A stretch of 64,000 nucleotides of DNA from Zanthoxylum bungeanum (Eukaryota > Streptophyta > Magnoliopsida > Sapindales > Rutaceae): positions 1,178,001 through 1,242,000 of the forward strand of contig SKCR01007823.1 in assembly GCA_019454045.1 (NCBI GenBank), given 5' to 3'. Positions 22,590 through 33,400 of this stretch are shown one piece after another. The translations under genes and the position numbers were made by a program. How positions within the stretch are numbered: the first letter of the stretch is position 1; the number at the start of each line of letters is the position of its first letter. The notes under the pieces are model-generated. The model made no database searches. It was not told where the DNA came from and was given only the letters and a program-made list of their open reading frames with translations.

Positions 22590-24511
22590 GTCTTTAACTT
22601 ACTAGTCTGATTGAAATTCTTCTTGAATCACATCCTTAATCGCATCGAATCGCCTCAACCCAACATATTAATTACATAATGATTAAACCAAGTACAATCA
22701 TGAATATGATTAGAATTCCATTTAGTCAAAGTTTTATTCTAAAAAATTTAGGATATAATTTATGATTATAAAGAACAAGTTTTGACTATTAAGATGACTA
22801 AGAGGTACAAAAAATTGAAAGAGAAAAATGTATGAAAGCATCTTGATCCAACAGATTGAATAGATAAAGTTAAACCAACTAGAAATATACATGTCCTTGA
22901 TCCAATAGATTGATTAGATAAGGGTTAAACCAAGTAAAATCAATAATATGATTAAGTTTTTACTTGGTCAAAGATTCTAAAGGGTTTAAGATAAAAATTA
23001 TGCCTATTAAGATGAGAAAGAAATGCACGAAATTGGAGAGAGAAGAATGTATGAGATTTTTATATTCATCAAAAGAGATAAAATCTTGAATGAGATTGAG
23101 AGAAACTTCATGTTCATTATTAGCCAAACCCAAAACACAACCTAAGATGTATCATTTGAAGAGTTAGCACTTAAATAATGAAACACCATTAGATATAGAG
23201 ATACTCAAAGCTCACCTATTTATTGGCATGTATAATAATTTAAGGCCAAACACATGGGTGGCATCAGAATATTCAACATGAATGCCTCCAAGATTGAAGG
23301 ATTCATAAGCATTGTTGAAGATTAACCAATTTGTTTTCAAAAAGCGACCAATAAGTAAGAATGTGCAAGAACAAGAATACTATTGGGGAATCAAGATTTC
23401 ATGTCTTGATTGGTGTTTCCATTATTTAAGGTACATCTTTATGATATTTATTGATTAGAAGTACACTAGGTATCGTGAACAACGCATAACAAATATATCA
23501 TAGGGTTGGGGGATTAAGGAAAAAACTTTATTTCCATGTGGCGCATACCTTTTGGTTTCCTAATATCGTTAGAGGGATATATTCCATATCTCATAAGCAG
23601 ATAGCTCCTTTTTAGAATCTTCCATCTTAAATTTTTAAAGAGTTTTGTCGATCTATATAAATTATAAGAAACCTTGCAACCTACTTTATCTATCTGTATA
23701 GATTTTTATTCTCATAATATAGGTTGTTTCTATTAAATCTTTCATGAGGAGGATCATAGACAACCACAATAACAAATTGAAGCACTAGAATATCTTTTTC
23801 TTTTTTACTAAAACTCGCTAAGCTTTAGTTGGGTGGCAATCCGATGGGGAATAAAAAATTTCTCGGCTGACAGTTAATAATGATTATTGTGTAATAATTG
23901 AACTAAAGACAATTAAATTTTCATAAATTTCAGCTTTTTAAAGTTTTGTGGTCTTGTAGTTTTTATGTAATAGATGTTTTGAAATAAAAATTATAGAAAA
24001 ATTTAATAAGTGTTTAAATAATATTAATAATTAATTTAAATATTATTAATAATTAATATACTATAATTTTAGAGATTATTTTTTTAATAAATAATTATTG
24101 GGGGGAAAACCCAAGTGTTTGTTTCACGTTTTACATACCATTTGGGTTTTGGTTGCGAAGTTATGGAAAAGCTAAAGTAAATGGTTCCTTGACATATATA
24201 ATAATTTTGTTTTATTTAAAAAAAAAAAAATCATCAACAAATATAAATGCAAATGAAATTAAAATTTGGTAGTTGGTCGAATAATCCAGCATTTGTCGGT
24301 AATGAGTGAGTCAACACAATAAAACTTCAAAAATTCACTCACTACCACCCACAAGGTCTCTTCAATATTTTTAAAAGAAAAGAAAAACAATGGAGTTTAT
24401 ATCTTTATTTAACCACCGCAAAAGAATGGAGTTTGTATTATACCTTGTTTTTTAACTACCAACACAAAGATGACGCTCTATGTTTTCTCCTAGTGCCTCC
24501 TTTAACTTGTT
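22590..24511. other. AT-rich intergenic sequence, no gene seen
   Basis: No credible reading frame. It contains a diverged direct duplication: 22680-22848 and about 22925-23060 share AACCAAGTA.AATCA..AATATGATTA, a TAGTCAAAG or TGGTCAAAG word, and AAATTG.AAGAGA.AAGAATGTATGA. At 24010-24060 an AATATTAATAATTAATTT-like word is directly repeated and self-complementary. At 24218-24230 there is a poly-A run. Confidence 0.7.
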
Positions 24512-24516
24512 TGTTG
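24512..24516. repeat. Target site duplication of Copia-3, left copy (TGTTG)
   Basis: TGTTG precedes the LTR start TGTTGTTAAATTT and recurs at 30969-30973. Confidence 0.85.
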
Positions 24517-25027
24517 TGTTGTTAAATTTAGTATCATTAAACATCAAATAACATGTCAACATCCAAATCAAACCAGAAAACGAAAGTAGATCTAGTCTAA
24601 CATGCATAAACCCTAAAACTTGATAATTAAGAAAAACCTTATGAATCCAAGTCGAGATAATCCTCTGTCCTTAAGAACTTATTGGCCCCGTCACAGATGC
24701 TTTACGGATTCGCAATTGGCCAATGTTCTCCCAGGATATCTTGGTTCCTTCTTGTCCAATGAGCACTCCTTGACAAGTATTCGAACTAGGAAATGTGGTG
24801 AAACTCTCTATAAAACAAAGAAAACAAAATGTCTCTTCCAAATTCGGATTTTTCCTTCTGTTTTTAGTTTTGGATATAAAGCCTTCTTTTATAAGGCATG
24901 GAAGGGTGCTAATAGGGCACCCTTTGGGGTGAGGTGCAACCCTCCAAAGGGTTGTACCCCTCACAAGCACCCAATCCAACCAAATGACAGAATTACCCTT
25001 AATGAATATTTGGAAGAATTTCCAACA
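24517..25027 (-). repeat. Copia-3 3' LTR (511 bp)
   Basis: On the plus strand it runs from TGTTGTTAAATTTAG to GAATTTCCAACA. It matches 30461-30968. On the minus strand it starts TGTTGGAAATTC and has a CCTTATAAAAGAAGG TATA context. The open frames through it on both strands (up to about 148 codons) are LTR sequence shared by both copies and not genes. Confidence 0.93.
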
Positions 25028-25040
25028 ATCCCCCACAATT
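25028..25040 (-). promoter_or_regulatory. Polypurine tract of Copia-3
   Basis: The minus strand reads TTGTGGGGGAT immediately upstream of the 3' LTR start. Confidence 0.85.
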
Positions 25041-25605
25041 CTTCAAATATTCATGGAGACACTTGAGAGAGTTACCATGAACTAAAACTGCATCGAAATA
25101 GGTAGCTTTCGCCTTGAACCTTTCCTAGTGAGTGACAATCGGATTTACTTGGCAAACCAGTGACCCATAGTCTTGAACTGTTCTGCCGTTAGTGTAAACC
25201 AAGACAATCGCCAACACACAGCTTTAATTCGACCATTTTCCCGTTCTATGGTTGTGTTCATTTTGGCCTTGAACAACGCTCCTGGATTCATCAAGCACTT
25301 TAGGGTAACCCGCCTTTAAAGGTTCCCATGGAAGCGGCCTCACTTCTTACTTGAAATATGTGATCTACTATGAAGAGGTAATCTGTCTTTACCCCCATTA
25401 GGACTCATCTCCTAATATAGTGATCATTAAAAGCCTTAGTTTATCCTAACCAATGACAGACAGCACTCAGCGTCATTATCGGAATGGGAAAGAATACGAA
25501 ACTCTTCAGTGCTTGTTTTGAATCACACAAAGTTTCTGTTGTCCCTTTTGAACCTAGATCTTGGGATCTCCAGTCAACTAGGTTGAGTTTCCACAGTGAC
25601 AATTC

Positions 25606-26800
25606 TTAGATTATAGGCTTCAAGCCCATTCCCCTCGATGACTTCTCAACTTGCTCTCGAGGTAAACCTTTAGTTAGTGGATCCGCTAGGTTTTCCTTCG
25701 ACTTAACATAATTGATCGTTATTATGCCACTTGAGAGCAGTTGACGTATGGTATTATGTCTCCGACGTATGTGTCGAGACTTACCATTATACATTGTATT
25801 TTGGGCTCTCCCAATTGCCGATTGGCTATCACAATGTATGCTAATCGTTGGCACCGGTTTGGGCCAACTAGGAATATCCTCCAGGAAGTTTCTAAGCCAT
25901 TCTGCTTTTTTCCCTGTTTTGTCTAACGCTATGAACTCTGATTCCATAGTAGACCGGGCAATACATGTTTGCCTCGAGGATTTCCATGAAACGGCTGCAT
26001 TACCAAGTGTGAAAACAAATCCACTCGTAGATTTGGAATCCACCGTATCAGATATCCAGTTAGCATCGCTGTATCCCTCCAGTACAGCAGGATATCTCTC
26101 GTAATGTAGCCCATATTTTAAAGTTTCTCTCAGATACCTCAAAACTCTTACTATGGCTTTCCAGTGGTTGTGTCCTGGATTGCTCGTATATCTGCTAAGC
26201 CGATTCACAGCTTGAGCGATATCAGGTCGTGTGCAATTCGTGAGATACATCAGACTTCTGATGATTATCGAATACTCTAATTGCGATATGCTTGAACCAG
26301 TATTCTTTGATAAATGAAGAGTTAGGTCTACATGGGTTCTAGCCACATTTAGATCCCCTTTGATATATTTATCGAGTATCTTCTCAATATAATGAGTCTG
26401 TGATAATATATATCCGTCTGATGTCCTAGAAATCTTTATTCCTAGGATCACATCAGCTATCCCCATATCTTTCATATCAAATCTGCTGGATAACCTGTTT
26501 TTGGTAGATTGAATCATTTCATGATTACTACCAATTATCAGCATATTGTCTACATAGAGACACACAATGACATAAACTTTTTGAGTTGATTTGGTGTACA
26601 CACACTTATCACAATCATTGGTTTTGAACCCATTTGACAACATTTCTTTGTCAAATTTCTCATGCCATTGTTTCGGTGCTTGTTTTAATCCGTACAAGGA
26701 TTTTACAAGTTTGCACACCTTCTGTTCTTGTCCAGGAACACTAAACCCTTCTTGTTGTCCATGTAAATCTCTTCATCCAATTCACCATTTAAGAATGCCG
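25606..26800 (-). pseudogene. Copia-3 pol, reverse transcriptase C-part and RNase H
   Basis: An open frame of 370 codons runs from 26718 to 25606. In order it holds [18 protein letters not shown] (reverse transcriptase), the catalytic block [29 protein letters not shown], the [15 protein letters not shown] connector, and RNase H with [34 protein letters not shown] and ADPLTKGL near the end. The usual catalytic pair is YVDD; here the second aspartate is asparagine, which should abolish polymerase activity. The part from 26719 to about 26800 belongs to reverse transcriptase but lies in other frames because of indels. Coding is on the minus strand and ends about 570 bp before the 3' LTR. Confidence 0.95.
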
Positions 26801-26803
26801 TCT

Positions 26804-28264
26804 TTACATCCATTTGATGTATTTCAAGACCAAATATAGTGTTATGGCTATGAGCATTCTTATCGATGTGATGCGAGTCACTGGTGAATAGGTGTCAAAG
26901 TAATCAAGGCCTTCCTTTTGTCTATAACCTTTTATGACAAGTCTCGCCTTATACTTATCTATTGATCCATCCGTTTTCATCTTCCTTTTGAATATCCATT
27001 TGTAGCCCAGCGGCTTACAACCTGGCGGAAGATCAACCAACTCCCAAGTATGGTTCTGTAGGATTGAATCAATCTCACTGTTAATAGCCTCTTTCCAAAG
27101 AGGTGCCTCCGGAGAAGCCATAGCTTCTTTATAGCTTTGAGGCTCATTTTCTAACAAGTATGTCAGAAAATCGGGACCAAACGACTTAGACGTTCTAGCT
27201 CTTTTGCTACGTCTAGGCTCGATTGTCTCAGCATTTACACGTTGATCTGATTCTTGGTCAACTTGATCACTGTCCTTGACAGTATCAACTGTTCTTTTGA
27301 GAGACTCTGTGCGCTGTCTTTCCTTACAAGGAAACGTCTCTTCAAAAAATGTCGCATTCCCTGACTCAATTATCATGTTCGGATTGATGTCAGGAATCTC
27401 AGACTTGTGTACCAAGAATCGATACGCACTACTGCTGCGAGCATATCTAATGAATATACAATCAACAGTTTTGGGTCTTATTCTAACCTTCTTAGGTTTA
27501 GGAACCATTACTTTGGCAAGACTCCCCCACACTTTTAGGTATTTATAGGAAGGTACGAAACCTTTCCACAACTCATATGATGTCTTGTCCAACCTCCTGT
27601 GAGGAAGCTTGTTTAGAACGTAGTTCACGGAAAGCAAGGCTTCCCCCCACAAGTTCTGGGGTAGGCCCGAACTTGTCAACATGGCGTTCATCATTTCCTT
27701 CAAAGTTCGGTTTTTGCGTTCCGCAATTCCGTTCTGTTGAGGAGAATAAGGAACAGTGGTTTCGTGAATAATTCCGTGCACAGAACAATATTCACCGAAT
27801 AGTGAAACGTATTCACCGCCTCTATCACTCCTGATTCTTTTGATTTTCTTGCCAAGTTGGTTTTCAACTTCGTTCTTATAGTGTACGAAGCTCTCAATTG
27901 CTTCAGCTTTGCTTTTCAACAAGTACACATAACAGAATCTTGTGCTGTCATCGATAAAAGTGACAAAGTACTTTTTACCGCCCCTTGTTTGCACAATATT
28001 CACGTCACATACATCAGTATGTACAAGTTCTAGCGGTTCAGAACTACGTTCTATAGAATGAAATGATGTTCTATGCATTTTTGCTTCAACACATGCTTCA
28101 CACTTATGTTGGCTATCAATCGCAAATTTAGGTATAAGGTCCATGTTAATTAATTTACGCATGGTATCATAATTAACATGTCCTAACCTCCCATGCCATA
28201 CATTTTGTGACACAATAATATAAGCAGACGAATTAGCTTTATTAATAGCACGATTAACAGTCAT
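26804..28264 (-). pseudogene. Copia-3 pol, integrase and start of reverse transcriptase
   Basis: A 486-codon frame. It opens with a pre-integrase zinc-binding region (VWHGRLGHVNYDTMR ... CEACVEAK), then the integrase core (LELVHTDVCD, GGKKYFVTFIDDSTRF, PYSPQQNGIAERKNRT, giving the D, D and E of the catalytic triad), the GKV-like region, a variable linker, and the first reverse transcriptase block (EAINSEIDSILQNHTWELV, KARLVIKGYRQKEGLDY). It ends after SPVTRITSIRMLIAI because of a frameshift, so the MDVKTAFLNGE block that follows is out of frame. It is in the same frame as the gag-protease segment upstream and separated from it only by a nonsense codon at 28298-28300. Confidence 0.95.
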
Positions 28265-28297
28265 TACATTTAGCTTGAAAAGGCCCTCAGTTAGGTA

Positions 28298-29515
28298 TCA
28301 TTTTCCTACATACATATCATTCTTAGTCAATACAAACTTGTCAGAAACAAATACAAGCTTAAAACCAGCCTTACTAAGAAGAGAGCCCGAGACCAAGTTC
28401 TTCCGAATATCTGGAACGTGCAGTACATTCTTCAATGTTAGCTCCTTTCCGGATGTCATCTTCAGAACAACTATGCCTTGTCCAACCACCTGAGAGGTAG
28501 ACGAGTTTCCCATTGTCAGATGATCGCCACCATCGACCTTCTGGTACATGGAAAACATCTTACTGTCTGCACAGATATGACTAGTAGCCCCAGTGTCTAC
28601 CCACCATTCTCTCGGATTCCCAACTATGTTGGCTTCGGTTACCACTGCTGATAGTTCCATCTCTGAGATATCATCAGTCAGCTGCTCACCTTCAGTAACA
28701 TGGGCCTCATTTTTCTTTTTCTTGCCCTTGTTCTGAGACTTTTTGTTCCTGCAGCCCTTTGACATATGACCGCTCTTTCCACAGTTATAGCATTTTCCCT
28801 TGAACTTCTTGTTCCCAGAGTCAGCTCCACTGTTCTTTCTCTTTTTGCTACCCTTTACACCTTCAATGATGTTGGCCTTAGACTCCAGAGTCTTGTAGCT
28901 GGCCTTCTCGGACATCCTGTTGTCCTCCTCGATTCTCAATCGAACACTGAGGTCTTCAAGGCTCATCTGCTTCTTTTTGTGTTTCAGATAGCTCCTGAAG
29001 TCCTTCCATGATGGAGGCAACTTTTCAATTATAGCGGCAACTTGAAACATCTCACAGAGTTTCATTCCCTCATCCAGTATTTCATGAATGATTAATTGCA
29101 GTTCACCCAACTGAGACATCACCGTCCTTGAATCTACCATCTTGTAGTCCAGGAACCTACCCACGACAAATTTATTTTGTCCGGCATCTTCGGTTTTGTA
29201 CTTCTTCTCGAGAGATTCCCAGAGAACTTTCGCAGAAGTCATGCCTTGGTACACATTGTACAGGGTATTGTCAAGACCACCCAAAAGGTAGTTCTTGCAT
29301 AAGAAGTCTCCAGACATCCAAGTCTGTTCTCGCTCTTCCTTGGCCAATTCAGATTCACCCTCCACAGGACCCGGAGGATCTTTGAGGAATTTAGCCAACT
29401 GGAGAGTTGCCAGGTAGAACAGCATTTTGCTCTGCCACTATTTGAAATTTGCCCCACCAAATTTCTCCAGCTTTTCTCCGTGAGAGACCGGTACCGTGAT
29501 ATTTCCGCTAGCCAT
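28298..29515 (-). pseudogene. Copia-3 gag and protease
   Basis: The likely start is the ATG at 29515 (MASGNITVPVSHGEKLEKF), in a typical Copia Gag opening. An in-frame TAG lies at about 29438-29440, after which the frame stays open to a TGA at 28298-28300. Features in order: Gag capsid-like region ([39 protein letters not shown]), CCHC zinc knuckle [14 protein letters not shown], a lysine-rich linker, and an aspartic protease with the [12 protein letters not shown] active-site block and [18 protein letters not shown]. With only two substitutions breaking about 1.2 kb, decay is recent. The minisatellite and leader lie upstream. Confidence 0.95.
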
Positions 29516-30034
29516 TTGTAACTGGAAATCAACAGGTTCAATCAGTCTACGAAAGACAAATTGCACAACGATCAACGAATGATCTAGATCAAAGTGATGT
29601 ACTAGGACGAAAGTTCCAATAAACACAAGTCCTTGAATTTCAACTAAAGATACTTAAGGAAAATTGAATGAACGAATATTCTTCAAACACTTTTTCCAAT
29701 AGAATCTTTTAGCAATTCAAAACCCAGATTTACACTCTTCCAATAGCACAATTAATACGATAAGTGTAGATATATATATGTCAATCAAGATTGGATGGAA
29801 TTACTTGTGCAAAATTACACTTTAAATTCTCAACCAATTATGCAACAACCAATTAATTTCAACTTTATCACTATGTGTATGCTTGTGATAATTGAACAAC
29901 TTAATAATAACTTAAATCTATACTACCAAGATTAATGTGTTTACAGTATATGACTAACCAAGTTAATATTAATTAAAGTTTGCAATTTATGATACTTCCA
30001 GGACAAAATCGTTAGTGTCACGTTAGTATCTACG
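29516..30034 (-). other. Copia-3 leader between minisatellite and gag, no gene
   Basis: About 520 bp of AT-rich sequence with no recognisable coding. An open reading extends 37 codons upstream of the chosen gag ATG but does not look like Gag. Confidence 0.6.
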
Positions 30035-30355
30035 TTCGAACGAGACTGTCCAGTGTGTGTGTGTTCGAGTTGCGTTTGATAACGCGTTCGAACGATGTGT
30101 TTCCAGAGAGTTCACGTTCGTGTAGCGTTTGTTAACGCGTTCGAACGGAATGATTCCAGAGAGTCCACGTTCGTATAGCATTCGAGAACGCGTTCTAACG
30201 GAATGATTCCAGATAGTACACGTTCGAGTTGCGTTTAGGACCCGTTCGAATGTTCTAAGGTAGAAGGCTTGTGTTCGAGTTGCGTTTGAAGACGCGTTCG
30301 AACGTTCTTACGAATTTTCAGATTTTAGCCTTCGCGTTCGTCGGGCGTTCGAACG
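30035..30355 (-). repeat. 52-53-bp TTCGAACG minisatellite in the Copia-3 leader
   Basis: The palindromic word TTCGAACG or a one-base variant recurs at 30035, 30087, 30140, 30193, 30245, 30297 and 30348, giving a period of 51-53 bp. The minus-strand monomer contains CGCGTTAACAAACGCTACAC and GAACGTG. The same monomer, in the same sense relative to transcription, forms the array at 53350-53660 in the Tat/Ogre LTR. Confidence 0.9.
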
Positions 30356-30442
30356 CCCTACGGGTTTTTCAAGCACAGTACGTATTTTTTCCAGAAATTT
30401 TATACTCTAGCATGCGAATTTACAGTCTAACAACACTAGAAA

Positions 30443-30458
30443 CCAATAAGTTCTTAAG
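30443..30458 (-). promoter_or_regulatory. Non-standard primer binding site candidate of Copia-3
   Basis: The minus strand reads CTTAAGAACTTATTGG starting two bases after the 5' LTR end, exactly where a primer site should be. It is not the TGGTATCAGAGC site used by the other Copia elements here. It is perfectly complementary to CCAATAAGTTCTTAAG of the element's own LTR (30612-30627). See findings. Confidence 0.55.
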
Positions 30459-30460
30459 AT

Positions 30461-30968
30461 TGTTGTTAAATTTAGTGTCATTAAACATCAAATAACATGC
30501 CAACATCCAAATCAAACCAGAAAAAGTAAGTAGATCTAGTCTAACATGCATAAACCCTAAAACTTGATAATTAAGAAACCTTATGAATCCAAGTCGAGAT
30601 AATCCTATGTCCTTAAGAACTTATTGGCCCCGTCACAGGTGCTTTACGGATTCGCAATTGGCCAATGTTCTCCCAGGATATCTTGGTTCCTTCTTGTCCA
30701 AGGAGCACTCCTTGACAAGTATTCGAACTAGGAAATGTGGTGAAACTCTCTCTAAAACAAACAAAAAACAATGTCTCTTCCAAATTCGGATTTTTCCTTC
30801 TGTTTTTAGTTTTGGATATAAAGCCTTCTTTTATAAGGCATGGAATGGTGCCAATAGGGCACCCTTTGGGGTGGGGTGCAACCCTCCAAAGGGTTGTACC
30901 CCTCACAAGCACCCAATCCAACAAATGACAAAATTACCCTTAATGAATATTTGGAAGAATTTATAACA
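30461..30968 (-). repeat. Copia-3 5' LTR (508 bp)
   Basis: Plus-strand ends are TGTTGTTAAATTTAG and GAATTTATAACA. The minus-strand start is TGTTATAAATTC, with two substitutions against the 3' LTR. A TATA box (minus TATAAAA, plus 30828-30834) predicts transcription starting near 30800. Confidence 0.93.
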
Positions 30969-30973
30969 TGTTG
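30969..30973. repeat. Target site duplication of Copia-3, right copy (TGTTG)
   Basis: Matches 24512-24516. Confidence 0.85.
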
Positions 30974-31942
30974 TTTATCTTTGAGTCACCTAAGCATGTG
31001 ATCTCTAATGGTGATCAATATAAGCATTAAATATCAGATTCCTTGCTAATTAAGTAGTAAATACTGAATAGCTCTTCTTCTTTGGATGCTAGTATAAGAA
31101 GAAATCTAGTGGGTTTTGGGTTATGATGGCCATGTTTCACTCAATTGAACTAATGACCTTAATTAGGCACGAAATCTTAACTCTCTCATAAGTATGTGAA
31201 TTTTCAAACTTCTAGTAATGAACAATGAAGGTGTGTTCAAATACATTCTTGGTTTATCTAGTTATGGAAGAAAACCATCCTTACCAAGTAAGTTTCTTCC
31301 ATAATTGGAACACCTTCATTCAAGAGAAAATCAAATTTCCCTTCCTATCAAAAATAGAATTGTAGATCTTAAGACTTTCAGTCGATCAAACTCGTAATTT
31401 CTCACAATTCACTTTCTACCAAGCTTCGGTTGACCAAAATCGAAGGTTATAGACGACTGAACTTTCCTGTTTCACATTTTGGCCATCTTAATTCATATAG
31501 ATTCATGTTGATCCATCATGGAACGATTCTTAAACATATTAGAAATGCTTTACATCATTCTTTCTCCACAACATCATTAAAGACTTGCATACTTTTAATA
31601 TGTGACCCATTACGTTCTTTCTCAAATTGGATATGAATTGACTGTGATAAATTATATCCATATAAGTTATCCTCTAATATAGTTGTCATACTTTCAATGA
31701 TCATGAATGACACCTGGTAATTTATCATGATCCCCAAATTAAAATAAATATCTTATTTCCATAACCCGTATGTATAAAATATCCATATGGTACGATCCTT
31801 CACCGCAACTCGTATCCCACTTATGACCTAGATTATGAAATATTTCTACTCCATTAGTTAATTTTTTTAGTGTGATCAGAATCCGAATGATTTGCAATAC
31901 GAGAACGTCCTCAATTGGGATTCTCATGCCATGGCCATGGTC
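30974..31942. other. AT-rich sequence, no gene seen, with one fold-back
   Basis: Only short frames without recognisable motifs. A composite fold-back lies at 31224-31320: outer arms AATGAAGGTGT/ACACCTTCATT (11 bp) and inner arms TTATGGAAGAAA/TTTCTTCCATAA (12 bp) around a 19-nt loop. The left side has 27 nt between the arms, the right side only 5. Confidence 0.65.
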
Positions 31943-31947
31943 TTTAC
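31943..31947. repeat. Target site duplication of the Copia deletion derivative, left copy (TTTAC)
   Basis: TTTAC precedes the putative LTR start and recurs at 33430-33434 directly after the LTR end. Confidence 0.75.
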
Positions 31948-32151
31948 TGATAAGATTCCATAATCAAGATAATTGAAGGGAGAAAATCAAGGAATATCTT
32001 TTTTTGAATCCTTTGTAATTATATCTTTTATCTAGTAGTTAATCTCTTTCCTATTTCAAATTTCAATCATTGTGTATTTATAGTACTAAATGTCATTGTA
32101 AATAATAAGAGAAAATATATTCTTCTTCAACTTGTCCTCTTCAATTCAACA
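31948..32151 (+). repeat. 5' LTR of the Copia deletion derivative
   Basis: The end is fixed by the primer site that follows and by the repeated 3' fragment at 33401-33429. The start at TGATAAG is chosen because it directly follows the TTTAC duplication; a canonical TGTT start is not present, so the first bases may be mutated. Confidence 0.72.
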
Positions 32152-32163
32152 TGGTATCAGAGC
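32152..32163 (+). promoter_or_regulatory. Primer binding site, initiator tRNA-Met type
   Basis: TGGTATCAGAGC directly after the LTR end. Confidence 0.92.
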
Positions 32164-32214
32164 CCAGATCTCTTCTCTAATTTTTTTTCTCCACAATCTC
32201 CAACCTCCGTTCCA

Positions 32215-33400
32215 ATGGCCTCCGACGGTACCCAAAATGTCATCCCCAACACCCAAGAACCTACAAAACCTTTGATCATAGTTGCCATCCACACTCAATC
32301 AAACTCACATCAACAAATTATCTCTCCTGGAAAACCCAAATTGAAGCCATTCTCATCGGCTACGATTTACAAAAACACATTGATGAAAATCATCAAACCC
32401 CACAACGCACCGTCACCACCAATAATGTCACTTCACCAAATCCCGAATATCATACTTGGCTACGCCAAGACAAACTGATCTTTGCAGCTCTGGTCGGCAC
32501 CCTATCACCATCGCTAGTCCCTCTCATCACCCAATCCACCACCACCTATGAAGCCTGGCAAACACTAGCCAACACCTATGCCCGTCCATCTCGGGGTCAC
32601 ATCAAACAACTCAAAGATCATCTTAAACACATCACCAAAGGCCCTAAAACCATTACCGAATACATGCAATTCATCAAAACCACAGCCGATCAACTTGCCG
32701 CCCTTGGTAAACCTCTTGACCATGAAGATCTAATTGAAAAAGTACTTGACGGCCTTGACGATAACTATCAGTCCATCATCGACTCTGTCAATGGCCGTGA
32801 TTCCACTATTCTCTTTGATGAACTCCATGAAAAACTCATCAACAATGAGCTATCTATCCGCAACAAGACCAGCTCCCTTTCCCACCCGGCTTCCGCACAT
32901 CCAACCAATGTTCGCACCTACTACCGACCTCATCCTAACAACACTGCCCAGACTGGTCGGTTTGCACCCACCACCAACCCCCAACTCCCCAGAAACTCTA
33001 CCACAAACACCAGAACCGACCGACCTCCTCCTCGACCCTTTCTTGGTCGGTGCCAATGGTGCCGCAACCAAGGCCATGTGGTCTCTCAATGCCCTCTCTT
33101 CCGCCAAAACTTCCCAGGTGCGCAACCCCCAACCAGGCCGACCAACTCGCCCAGCCCTCGCCCGACCAATCCCTGGCAATATCAAGCAAATGTTACCACC
33201 CACCCTTCAACCAACCCTGCCTGGCTTCTCGACAGTGGAGCCTCACATCATGTCACTACTGATCTCAACAACCTCGCTCTCCACCACCCTTATGACGGCA
33301 CGGATGAAATAATGATTGGTGACGGCACTGCACTCCCCATTTCCCACCATGGTTCTACCTCTCTTAATACTTTAACTAACTCATTTACATTATCTAATGT
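32215..33400 (+). pseudogene. Copia gag and partial protease, truncated
   Basis: The start ATG at 32215 (MASDGTQNVIPNTQEPTKP) is followed by a frameshift; the Gag text continues in another frame (WLRQDKLIFAALVGTLSPSL near 32460-32520) and then in the long frame 32664-33527. Recognisable parts are a Gag domain (TYARPSRGHIKQLKDHLK, YMQFIKTTADQLAALGKPLD, VLDGLDDNYQSIIDSV), a proline/threonine-rich linker, a CCHC zinc knuckle CQWCRNQGHVVSQC near residue 130 of the long frame, and the protease start WLLDSGASHHVTTD. Protease stops at the LSNV block, where sequence jumps to the LTR end. C-terminal residues beyond that point are LTR and flank translated by chance. High GC and proline use contrasts with neighbours. 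Confidence 0.9.

Larger units (their letters stand above)
24517..30968 (-). mobile_element. Copia-3: nearly complete Ty1/copia retrotransposon, minus strand
   Basis: Two LTRs of 511 and 508 bp, a 5-bp target duplication (TGTTG), a polypurine tract, and a long gag-pol frame on the minus strand. Coding order is Gag, protease, integrase, reverse transcriptase, RNase H, as in Ty1/copia. The frame is broken by an in-frame TAG in gag, a TGA after protease, frameshifts before and inside reverse transcriptase, and a changed catalytic residue. It cannot be autonomous now. The LTRs differ at roughly 20 positions by eye. Two oddities are a 52-53-bp minisatellite in the leader and the absence of a standard primer site (see findings). 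Confidence 0.95.

Noticed and set aside
24620..25066. 148-codon plus-strand frame, and 121 codons on the minus strand, within 24517-25066
   Set aside because: The frame covers a Copia-3 LTR, and both strands are open over the same bases in both LTR copies (24620 and 30583). No protein family is recognisable.
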